From JBIOUF01 sp044866695 (GTDB lineage Bacteria; Actinomycetota; Actinomycetes; Propionibacteriales; Nocardioidaceae): 13,021 nt of DNA. Location of the stretch: NCBI GenBank assembly GCA_044866695.1, contig JBIOUF010000040.1, positions 1 through 13,021 on the forward strand. Direction: 5' to 3'. Positions 6,062-12,452 of this stretch are shown here, one piece after another (position 1 is the first letter of the stretch; each line of letters starts with the position of its first letter). The translations under genes and the position numbers were made by a program. The notes under the pieces were generated by a model. The model was not told where the DNA came from. It worked only from the letters and a program-made list of their open reading frames with translations, and searched no databases.

Positions 6062-7636
6062 ATGAGGACCGGAGTCCACGACCTGGTGCGTGAGGCGGCC
6101 GCCGGCCACGGCGAGCGGCCGGCCCTCACGTTCAAGGACGAGACGCTGTCGTACGCCGACCTGTGGGCGGCCACCCGCGGGACCGCTGCCGGGCTGGCCG
6201 GCCTCGGGGTCCGGCGAGGCGACCGGGTCGCGGTCTACCTCGACAAGCGCCTGGAGACGGTCACCGCGATGTTCGCCGCGGCTGCCGCCGGCGCCGTCTT
6301 CGTGCCGGTCAACCCGGTCCTCAAGGCACAGCAGGTGGCCTTCATCCTCGCCGACTGCGACGTCACCACGCTGGTCACCACACCGGCCCGGCTCGCGGGC
6401 CTCGGCGAGGACCTCAAGGCGTGCTCGGCTTTGCGACGCGTGGTCCTGGTCGGGGACCGGGACTCCGAGGAGCCGACGGACGAGCTCGCGGTCCACCGCT
6501 GGGACGAGCTCTCAGGGCAGGCGGCCGACGACGTCCTGCTGCCCGCGGTGGTCGACGTCGACATGGCGGCGATCCTCTACACCTCCGGCAGCACCGGCAA
6601 GCCGAAGGGCGTGGTGCTGAGCCACCGCAACCTCTTGGTCGGCGCCGAGAGCGTCAGCAGCTACCTCGGCAACACCGCCGACGACGTGATCCTGTCCGCG
6701 CTGCCGCTGAGCTTCGACGCCGGGCTGAGCCAGGTGACCACCGCGTTCAGCGTGGGCGCTCACGTCGTGCTGCACAACCACCTGCTACCGCGCGACGTGG
6801 TGCGGCTCTGCGCCCGGCACCAGGTCACCGGGCTGACCTGCGTCCCGCCGCTGTGGCTGCAGGTGGCCGAGCAGGAGTGGCCGGAGGAGGCGACCCACAG
6901 CCTGCGCTACTTCGCCAACACCGGCGGCCGGATGCCGCGCGCGACGCTGGAGCGGCTGCGCGGCCTGTTCCCGCAGGCGGCCCCGTTCCTGATGTACGGA
7001 CTCACCGAGGCGTTCCGGTCGACGTACCTGGACCCGGCGGAGGTGGACCGGCGCCCGGACTCGATCGGCAAGGCGATCCCCAACGCGGAGATCCTCGTCG
7101 TCCGCCCCGACGGCACGCCCTGCGACCCCGGGGAGCATGGTGAGCTCGTGCACCGCGGCGCGCTGGTCGCGTTGGGGTACTGGAACGACCCGGCCCGTAC
7201 GGCGGAACGGTTCCGGCCCGTTCCCGGCGCGGGCGACCACTCGTGGCGCTCTCCGGAGCTGGCGGTGTGGTCCGGCGACACGGTCGTCCGCGACGCCGAG
7301 GGGTTCTTGTACTTCGTGGGCCGCAAGGACGACATGATCAAGACCTCCGGCTACCGGGTCAGCCCGACGGAGATCGAGGAGGTCGCCTACGACAGCGGCC
7401 TGGTCCGCGACGCGGTCGCCCTGGGCGTGGAGGACCCGAGGCTGGGGCAGCGCATCGTCCTGGTGGTCTCGCCGGCCGACCCGGCCGGCCTCGACGAGGA
7501 CGCGCTGCTGGCGACGTACCGCCGGCAGCTGCCGCTGTTCATGGTCCCCGCCGAGGTCCGGTGCACCGACGAGATCCCGCGTTCGCCCAACGGCAAGTTC
7601 GACCGGGCGCTGCTGAAGGCCGAGCTGGCCCGATGA
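6062..7636 (+). CDS. AMP-forming acyl/aminoacyl ligase (ANL superfamily), exosortase-A-cluster-associated type
   Basis: A 524-residue adenylate-forming enzyme with the full set of ANL motifs: the phosphate loop YTSGSTGKPKG (173-183), YGLTE (312-316), WSGD with ribose-binding Asp406, the hinge GRKDDMIKTSGYRVSP shortly after, and the C-terminal catalytic lysine in NGKFDR (Lys512). It should activate a carboxylic acid with ATP and pass it to a thiol, CoA or, more likely here, the phosphopantetheine of the carrier protein encoded two genes downstream. ATG 6062 is chosen because it starts just before VHDLV, where family members begin, and GGGAG lies 9 nt upstream. A GTG at 6038, overlapping the GNAT stop, would add 8 residues. 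The following decarboxylase start overlaps this stop as ATGA. The ligase, PLP decarboxylase and carrier arrangement resembles the cassette near exosortase A loci in Proteobacteria. Substrate specificity cannot be read from these motifs. Confidence 0.92.
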   Translation: MRTGVHDLVREAAAGHGERPALTFKDETLSYADLWAATRGTAAGLAGLGVRRGDRVAVYLDKRLETVTAMFAAAAAGAVFVPVNPVLKAQQVAFILADCDVTTLVTTPARLAGLGEDLKACSALRRVVLVGDRDSEEPTDELAVHRWDELSGQAADDVLLPAVVDVDMAAILYTSGSTGKPKGVVLSHRNLLVGAESVSSYLGNTADDVILSALPLSFDAGLSQVTTAFSVGAHVVLHNHLLPRDVVRLCARHQVTGLTCVPPLWLQVAEQEWPEEATHSLRYFANTGGRMPRATLERLRGLFPQAAPFLMYGLTEAFRSTYLDPAEVDRRPDSIGKAIPNAEILVVRPDGTPCDPGEHGELVHRGALVALGYWNDPARTAERFRPVPGAGDHSWRSPELAVWSGDTVVRDAEGFLYFVGRKDDMIKTSGYRVSPTEIEEVAYDSGLVRDAVALGVEDPRLGQRIVLVVSPADPAGLDEDALLATYRRQLPLFMVPAEVRCTDEIPRSPNGKFDRALLKAELAR

Positions 7637-8859
7637 GACCGGCCGACCACGTCGCGGCGTTCGGGACCGTCGACGGCGAGCTCGCCGTGGGCGGCCTGCC
7701 GCTCAGCCGGCTGGCCCGGCGCGTCGGCTCCACGCCGTTCTTCGCCTACGACCGCTCGCTCGTCTCGCGCAGGATCGAGCAGGTCCGGGAGACGTTGCCC
7801 GACGCCCTGGCCCTCGGGTACGCCGTCAAGGCCAACCCCATGCCGGCGGTCGTCCAGCACCTCGCCGGGAGGGTGGACGCGCTCGACGTAGCGTCTGCCG
7901 GTGAGATGAAGGTGGCCCTCGACACCGGCATCGCCCCCGACCGAGTCAGCTTCGCCGGCCCGGGCAAGACCGACGCCGAGCTCGCCATGGCGGTCGCCGC
8001 CGGGGTCACGATCGAGCTCGAGTCGGCCGGAGAAGCAGAGCGCGTCACCGTGACGGGGGAGCGCGCCGGGGTCCGCCCGCGGGTCGCCGTACGGGTGAAC
8101 CCGGACTTCGCCGTCAAGGGCTCCGGCATGCGCATGGGCGGGGGGCCGCAGCAGTTCGGGGTCGACGCGGAGGACGTGCCGGACCTGCTGGGCGCCTTGG
8201 CGGACCGGGACGTCGACGTGACCGGCTTCCACGTCTTCGCCGGCTCGCAGAACCTCACCGCCGGCATCCTCGTCGAGGCGCAGCGGCGCACCGTCGACCT
8301 GGTGCTCCGGCTCGCCGAGCACGCCACGGACCCGGTCACCTACGTCAACCTGGGCGGCGGCTTCGGCATCCCGTACTTCGCCAAGGACGAGCCGCTCGAC
8401 CTCGGCCCGATCGGTGAGAACCTCGCCAAGCTGCTGGAGCAGGAGCTCGCGCCCCGCCTGCCCGACGCGACGGCGCAGATCGAGCTGGGCCGCTACCTGG
8501 TCGGCGAGGCGGGGGTCTACGTCACCCGGGTCGTGGACCGCAAGACCTCACGCGGCCGCGACTACCTCGTCGTGGACGGCGGCATGCACCACCAGCTCGC
8601 GGCGTCGGGCAACTTCGGTCAGGTGATCCGCCGCAACTACCCTGTCGTGGTGGGCAACCGGGTCGACTCCGCGGACACCGGCGCCACCACGGTCGTGGGC
8701 TGCCTGTGCACGCCGCTGGACCTGCTCGGCGACGGCGTCGAGCTGCCGGACGCCGGGCCCGGCGACCTCGTGGTGCTCTTCCAGGCCGGCGCCTACGGGC
8801 TCACCGCCAGCCCCACCGCGTTCCTGGGCCACCCGGCGCCGGCCGAGGTCCTCGTGTGA
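7633..8859 (+). CDS. PLP-dependent decarboxylase, fold type III (ornithine/diaminopimelate decarboxylase family)
   Basis: A 408-residue alanine-racemase-fold enzyme. YAVKANP contains the PLP lysine (Lys66), HVFAGSQ holds the ring-stacking histidine (His200), LGGGFG (glycines from 241) is the phosphate-binding loop, and GCLCTPLD (Cys359, Asp363) supplies residues from the partner subunit of the obligate dimer. ELGRYLVGEAG and GAYGLTASPTAF also fit. These are the group IV decarboxylases acting on diaminopimelate, ornithine or, in BtrK of butirosin synthesis, a carrier-bound glutamyl group. The CTPLD active-site variant differs from the CESxD usual in lysA-type enzymes and, as I recall, is typical of exosortase A-associated and BtrK-like members, so lysine biosynthesis is unlikely. 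Start ATG overlaps the ligase stop (ATGA), and the carrier gene follows after 28 nt. A free diamino acid substrate remains an alternative. Confidence 0.92.
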   Translation: MRPADHVAAFGTVDGELAVGGLPLSRLARRVGSTPFFAYDRSLVSRRIEQVRETLPDALALGYAVKANPMPAVVQHLAGRVDALDVASAGEMKVALDTGIAPDRVSFAGPGKTDAELAMAVAAGVTIELESAGEAERVTVTGERAGVRPRVAVRVNPDFAVKGSGMRMGGGPQQFGVDAEDVPDLLGALADRDVDVTGFHVFAGSQNLTAGILVEAQRRTVDLVLRLAEHATDPVTYVNLGGGFGIPYFAKDEPLDLGPIGENLAKLLEQELAPRLPDATAQIELGRYLVGEAGVYVTRVVDRKTSRGRDYLVVDGGMHHQLAASGNFGQVIRRNYPVVVGNRVDSADTGATTVVGCLCTPLDLLGDGVELPDAGPGDLVVLFQAGAYGLTASPTAFLGHPAPAEVLV

Positions 8860-8887
8860 CCCTGCTGAACCGAGACCAAGGACGAGC

Positions 8888-9154
8888 ATGACCAACGCCA
8901 CCGGCAACTCCACCGTCCAGGGCGTCATCGACGTCCTGGTCACGACGCTCGGCATCGAGGACCGCGCGGACGCCATCGACGCGAGCACGCCGCTGTTCGG
9001 CGAGCTGCCCGAGCTGGACTCCCTCGCCGTCGTCGAGCTGGCCACGGCGCTGGAGGACCGGTTCGACGTGGAGATCGACGACGACGCCTTCTCGGCCGAG
9101 GTCTTCGAGACCGTCGGCAGCCTCGCGGCGTTCATCGACTCCCGGTGCAGCTGA
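8888..9154 (+). CDS. Acyl carrier protein (phosphopantetheine-binding)
   Basis: An 88-residue protein of carrier-domain size. LPELDSLAVVEL contains the DSL signature, with Ser45 as the phosphopantetheine attachment site, followed by an acidic helix (ALEDRFDVEIDDDAF) typical of surfaces that dock with partner enzymes. ATG 8888 has AAGGA (8878-8882) 5 nt upstream. It is last in the operon, 28 nt after the decarboxylase, and has no fatty-acid synthesis genes nearby, so a dedicated carrier for the ligase product is more likely than housekeeping AcpP. A carrier-specific phosphopantetheinyl transferase is not in the window; a general one elsewhere would be required. Confidence 0.93.
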   Translation: MTNATGNSTVQGVIDVLVTTLGIEDRADAIDASTPLFGELPELDSLAVVELATALEDRFDVEIDDDAFSAEVFETVGSLAAFIDSRCS

Positions 9155-9162
9155 GCGCTCAG
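9151..9162. repeat. Perfect 12-bp palindrome spanning two convergent stop codons
   Basis: CTGAGCGCTCAG contains the TGA of the carrier gene (9152-9154) and, on the other strand, the TGA of the LCP-like gene (9159-9161), with only 4 nt between the coding regions. It has no loop and so is not a usual terminator hairpin; there is no room for a conventional terminator between the genes. Confidence 0.8.
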
Positions 9163-10052
9163 CACTCGCTCCCCGACGGCGCCAGTCCGTCGAGACCTGG
9201 GACCGTCTCGAACGTGATGGCGTGCGACCTGAGGCGCCGCAGTGAGACCACGAGAGCGACCAGCTCGCGCTGCGACCAGCCCGAGTCGACTAGGAGGTTC
9301 TCCGTCAGCACGTCGAGGTCGCGGTAGAGGGAGACCGGGCTGCGCACCAGCTCCTGGTGCAACGTCTGGCCCAGGACGGCTTGGAGCAGCGCCTGTTCGC
9401 GGTGGATGCGTCGCGCGTCGTCACCAGCGTCGGCGCGACCGCTCGAACACGGGTGACGGCGGACCATGTCGAGCACGGCTGCACCGGTGACGTGGAGCGC
9501 CTCTGGGAACCTGGAGTCCGCGCCGGCCGGGCCGATCCACAGGTCGAGGCCCCCGAGCCGGTCCGTGAGCCGTGCCACCGCCCTCCAGTCCAAGACCGCG
9601 ACGTGGTCGAGCCGGTGCCCGGTCGCCCGCTCGATGCGGGCCGCGACCCTGGTCACGTCACGGCCGGAGGGCTGCGCGGGCATGGACCGGTGCCACCGGG
9701 GAAGGACGCGCATCCGCGTGTCGGGCACGGACACGAACCCCGCGCCGCGCCGGTCGGCGTCGATGTGCAGGAGCATCTGTGACACCCACCGGTCGTCTGC
9801 CACGCCGATGACAGCGACGTCGACCGCGTCCCCCGCTTCGGGACCGGGGCGGTCTCGCAGGCCGCTCAGGTCGGCATCCACATGGCCGAGCTGGCGGTAC
9901 AACGAGTACTCGGCGAGCCAGGCGCCGGCCACCAGCACGGCCACCATGACGGCGAGAGCAAGGGCCGCCCGAAGAACGATGCGGCGTCGGGCGGGGCGCG
10001 GAGGCCCCGGCGAGTAGCCGGTTCGCGCCCCGAGCTCGGTGCCGGCCGCCAT
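9159..10052 (-). CDS. LytR-CpsA-Psr (LCP)-like membrane protein, diverged active site
   Basis: A 297-residue protein with a short basic cytoplasmic N-terminus, one membrane helix (about residues 25-47) and an extracellular domain. Similarity to LCP proteins is strongest at DHVAVLDWRAVARLTDRLGGLDLWI (149-173), which matches the family's central VDaLGG region, and at DDARRIHREQALLQAVL (211-227), matching its Rx-RQ region. LCP enzymes move lipid-linked teichoic acids, arabinogalactan or capsule onto peptidoglycan. Here the segment that normally reads SIPRDT is SVPDTRM (108-114), lacking the arginine between Pro and Asp, and the usual early acidic GxDxR site reads GVADDR (83-88). The protein may be catalytically altered or regulatory. 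ATG 10052 is chosen over upstream frame-open codons because GAAGGGAG lies just before it. It is convergent with the carrier gene and divergent from the oxidoreductase. Confidence 0.75.
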   Translation of the reverse strand: MAAGTELGARTGYSPGPPRPARRRIVLRAALALAVMVAVLVAGAWLAEYSLYRQLGHVDADLSGLRDRPGPEAGDAVDVAVIGVADDRWVSQMLLHIDADRRGAGFVSVPDTRMRVLPRWHRSMPAQPSGRDVTRVAARIERATGHRLDHVAVLDWRAVARLTDRLGGLDLWIGPAGADSRFPEALHVTGAAVLDMVRRHPCSSGRADAGDDARRIHREQALLQAVLGQTLHQELVRSPVSLYRDLDVLTENLLVDSGWSQRELVALVVSLRRLRSHAITFETVPGLDGLAPSGSEC

Positions 10053-10069
10053 GGCAGCTCCCTTCGAGG

Positions 10070-10095
10070 TCACGGCAGGGCGTGAGTCTGTCACG
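10070..10095. promoter_or_regulatory. Possible operator: three alternating TCACG half-sites
   Basis: TCACG (10070-10074), CGTGA (10081-10085) and TCACG (10091-10095) are spaced about one helical turn apart, and the last pair extends to GCGTGA/TCACGC (10080-10096). They lie in the 133-nt divergent region between the LCP-like gene and the oxidoreductase, on the LCP side. Two overlapping inverted repeats suggest binding of a dimeric regulator, but no regulator gene is in the window. Confidence 0.3.
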
Positions 10096-10171
10096 CCGCA
10101 GCGGGAGCTCGGAGGAGATTCCGGGTTCGGCAGCGTCGGCACGCCTGAAATGGAATGCTTTGCCGCGGGGT

Positions 10172-10179
10172 GAAGGGGG
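10172..10179 (+). promoter_or_regulatory. Ribosome binding site deciding a TTG start
   Basis: GAAGGGGG lies 6 nt before TTG 10186 but 18 nt before the in-frame ATG at 10198. The spacing favours the TTG, which adds MTKN to the protein. Confidence 0.65.
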
Positions 10180-10185
10180 TCTGCG

Positions 10186-11250
10186 TTGACCAAGAACATG
10201 CTCGGGGTCGCCGTCGTGGGGGCCGGCTACTGGGGTCCGAACCTGGTGCGGAACTTCCAGCGCAGTGAGGACTGGCGGCTGGCCGCCGTGTGCGACCTGG
10301 ACGTCGCGAAGGCGCGCTCGCTCGTGGCGGGACACAGCGACGTGCGCTGCGTCGCCTCGGTCGACGAGGTGCTGGCCATGGACGACGTCGACGCGGTCGC
10401 CATCGCGACGCCGGCCCGGACCCACCAGCCGCTGGCCGTGGCCGCGCTGCGCGCCGGGAAGCACGTGCTGGTCGAGAAGCCGCTGGCGGACAGCACCACG
10501 CGTGGCCAGGAGATGGTCGACGTCGCGGCGGCCAACGACCTCGTGCTCATGGCCGACCACACCTACTGCTACACGCCCGCGGTCCAGAAGATCCGCGAGC
10601 TGGTGGCCGACGGGCAGCTCGGCGAGATCATGTTCATCGACTCGGTGCGGATCAACCTCGGCCTGGTGCAGCCCGACGTCGACGTGTTCTGGGACCTCGC
10701 CCCACACGACCTCTCCGTCTTCGACTACATCCTGCCCGGCGGCCTGCAGCCCCTCGGGGTCTCCGCCAGTGGCGCCGACCCGCTCGGCGCGGGCAAGAGC
10801 TGCGTCGGCTACCTGAGCCTGCCGCTCGCCGGCGGTGCGATGGCGCACGTCCACGTGAACTGGCTGAGCCCGACGAAGATCCGCCAGATGGTCATCGGCG
10901 GCACGCGGCGCACGCTGGTCTGGGACGACCTGCACCCGCAGCAGCGGGTGAGCGTGTATGACCGCGGGGTCGACCTCGTGCACCAGGCGGTGACCACGAC
11001 TCCGGACCGCACCGACGCCACGATCTCCTACCGGCTCGGTGACACCTGGGCTCCGGCGCTTCCCGAGCGCGAACCGCTGGCATCGATGGTCGGCGAGTTC
11101 GCCGCCAGCATCCACGAACGTCGCCCCGCCCGCACCGACGGCGTGGCCGGTCTGCGGGTCCTGTCCGTGCTGGAGGCGGCTCAACGAAGTCTTGCCGAGG
11201 CCGGCCGCAGCGTCGACGTCTCCAGGGCTGCCTTGGAGGTCGTGGCATGA
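10186..11250 (+). CDS. Gfo/Idh/MocA family sugar-nucleotide oxidoreductase
   Basis: A 354-residue NAD(P)-dependent enzyme. The Rossmann motif GAGYWG is at residues 12-17, the family signature EKPL has the catalytic Lys98, and WDLAPHD includes His174, the usual catalytic histidine position. The C-terminal alpha/beta sheet domain binds substrate. Members beside polysaccharide genes, such as WbpB/WlbA, oxidise UDP-N-acetyl-glucosaminuronate at C3 before transamination; an inositol- or other sugar-oxidising role is equally possible. Translation probably starts at TTG 10186. The stop codon overlaps an ATG by 4 nt (ATGA at 11247), which opens a 13-codon frame described separately. It would act with the dehydrogenase at 1249 and the SDR at 12453 to provide modified sugars, but no aminotransferase is visible here. 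Confidence 0.9.
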   Translation: MTKNMLGVAVVGAGYWGPNLVRNFQRSEDWRLAAVCDLDVAKARSLVAGHSDVRCVASVDEVLAMDDVDAVAIATPARTHQPLAVAALRAGKHVLVEKPLADSTTRGQEMVDVAAANDLVLMADHTYCYTPAVQKIRELVADGQLGEIMFIDSVRINLGLVQPDVDVFWDLAPHDLSVFDYILPGGLQPLGVSASGADPLGAGKSCVGYLSLPLAGGAMAHVHVNWLSPTKIRQMVIGGTRRTLVWDDLHPQQRVSVYDRGVDLVHQAVTTTPDRTDATISYRLGDTWAPALPEREPLASMVGEFAASIHERRPARTDGVAGLRVLSVLEAAQRSLAEAGRSVDVSRAALEVVA

Positions 11251-11288
11251 CCCCGGACAGTGCGCACGGCTCGGCGGCCGGCCGGTGA
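11247..11288 (+). other. 13-codon open frame bridging two genes
   Basis: ATG 11247 overlaps the oxidoreductase stop as ATGA, encodes MTPDSAHGSAAGR, and its TGA (11286-11288) overlaps the GTG at 11285 as GTGA. Both ends are standard 4-nt coupling overlaps. It may pass terminating ribosomes to the next gene across a 34-nt gap that lacks a good ribosome binding site. Chance occurrence is possible at such length. Confidence 0.3.
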
Positions 11289-12340
11289 CCGTGCCGGACA
11301 TCGCATACGACGCAGTCATAGCGACGCTGAACCGACCGGACTCGCTGCTTGCCTGTCTCACGCAGCTCGAGGCGCAGACCGAGAAGCCGAGGCGAGTGAT
11401 CGTCGTCGACGCGAGCGATGACCACGAGGCTGTGCGCTCTCGCGTGATGAAGGAGCGAGACCCGTCGATCGACTGGCTGTTCCTGCAGTCGGACGTACGC
11501 AGCTCGCCATACCAGCGCAACCTGGGCGTGCGTCACGTCGAGCACGAGGTGGCGTTCCTGCCCGACGACGACTCCATGCTCCACCCGACAGCCGCGGCGG
11601 AGATGATGGCGGCCTACCGCGCCGACACCGCGGGCGAGGTGGCCGGTGTGAGTGCGGTCGGGGTGGACGACTCCCCCATCGCGGGGCGGGTGCCCGACGT
11701 GTCCCGAGGCCGTGCGCTGAAGGAATGGGTGGCGCCAGTACGTGACCGGCTGGAGGACCGCTTCGTCACCAAGCCCTTCGCCAGCTACCCCAAGTCGATC
11801 TGGCGCACCCGGCAGATCCCGGCGTGGATAGATGGTGACCGCTTCGCGCTGGTGTCCAGCGTCGGCGGCTACCGGCTCAGCCTCCGGGCCGACCTGGTGA
11901 AGGCACATCCCTTCGACGAGACCCTCGGCTACGGCATCGGGTATGCGCTGCACGAGGACATGGAGCTGAGCATGCGGCTGCACCGCCTCGGCTACCTTCT
12001 CGTTGGCGCTCAGCGCGCCTGGGTACACCACGACGTGCATCCGTCGCAGCGTGCCGGTGGCTACAACTACGGCTTCTGCTGGATCGCGAACTATATCTAC
12101 GGCTGTCGCCGGAACTTGCCCGAGGACTCCCGGTCCTGGAGCCGGGACCTGCCTCGGTTCCTTCGGTACAAGGTGGCTCTCTACGCCGTGCGAGCGGCCG
12201 TTCGCCGCGACCGGTACAGCAGGGACGTTCTCGACGGCGCTCGCGCCGCGTGGACCGAGCGGGCGGCCTTGATGGCCTCCGAGCCGGAGGACCTGCCCTC
12301 GGTCTATCGAGCCATGTGTGACAGGCATATCCAGCGGTGA
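11285..12340 (+). CDS. Glycosyltransferase family 2
   Basis: A 351-residue GT-A enzyme. It opens with AVIATLNRPDSLLACL (10-25), continues with VIVVDASDD, and has RNLGVRHVEHEVAFLPDDD with metal-binding aspartates 94-96 and a catalytic-base type HEDMELSMR (His223-Glu224-Asp225). The C-terminal ~120 residues are aromatic and basic (GGYNYGFCWIANYIYG, SRDLPRFLRYKVALY), suggesting membrane association without a clear transmembrane helix. Rhamnosyl- and galactofuranosyl-transferases share this overall look, but the sugar cannot be assigned. Start is uncertain: GTG 11285 overlaps a preceding small-frame stop, and GTG 11291 is an in-frame alternative; neither has a strong ribosome binding site, and the frame upstream of 11285 has no other start within the gap. 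Confidence 0.88.
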   Translation: MTVPDIAYDAVIATLNRPDSLLACLTQLEAQTEKPRRVIVVDASDDHEAVRSRVMKERDPSIDWLFLQSDVRSSPYQRNLGVRHVEHEVAFLPDDDSMLHPTAAAEMMAAYRADTAGEVAGVSAVGVDDSPIAGRVPDVSRGRALKEWVAPVRDRLEDRFVTKPFASYPKSIWRTRQIPAWIDGDRFALVSSVGGYRLSLRADLVKAHPFDETLGYGIGYALHEDMELSMRLHRLGYLLVGAQRAWVHHDVHPSQRAGGYNYGFCWIANYIYGCRRNLPEDSRSWSRDLPRFLRYKVALYAVRAAVRRDRYSRDVLDGARAAWTERAALMASEPEDLPSVYRAMCDRHIQR

Positions 12341-12452
12341 GTCTCCACCGCTGTTTTCGTGGAACCGACCCGGCCGCCTGGTCGCCGACCGGATACTTGT
12401 GGAAGTCGATGACTCGGGGGGACTCGGTCGTGCAGGAGAGGGTGGTGCGCCC

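Noticed and set aside
7243..7632. Upstream extension of the decarboxylase frame into the ligase gene
   Set aside because: It overlaps ligase motifs in another frame and is Arg/Gly/Pro-rich; ATG 7633 with an ATGA overlap is clearly better.
7633..8859. Assignment as lysA (diaminopimelate decarboxylase)
   Set aside because: The active-site segment CTPLD and the operon with a ligase and a carrier point away from lysine synthesis, although the fold is shared.
10053..10199. Longer LCP-like protein starting at 10199
   Set aside because: The extra residues cross the divergent promoter region and overlap the oxidoreductase start; ATG 10052 has a good ribosome binding site and leaves a normal short cytoplasmic tail before the membrane helix.
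12361..12400. Promoter for the SDR gene from GGAACC (12361-12366) or GATACT (12392-12397)
   Set aside because: Neither element has a matching partner at proper spacing, so the case is too weak to list as a feature.
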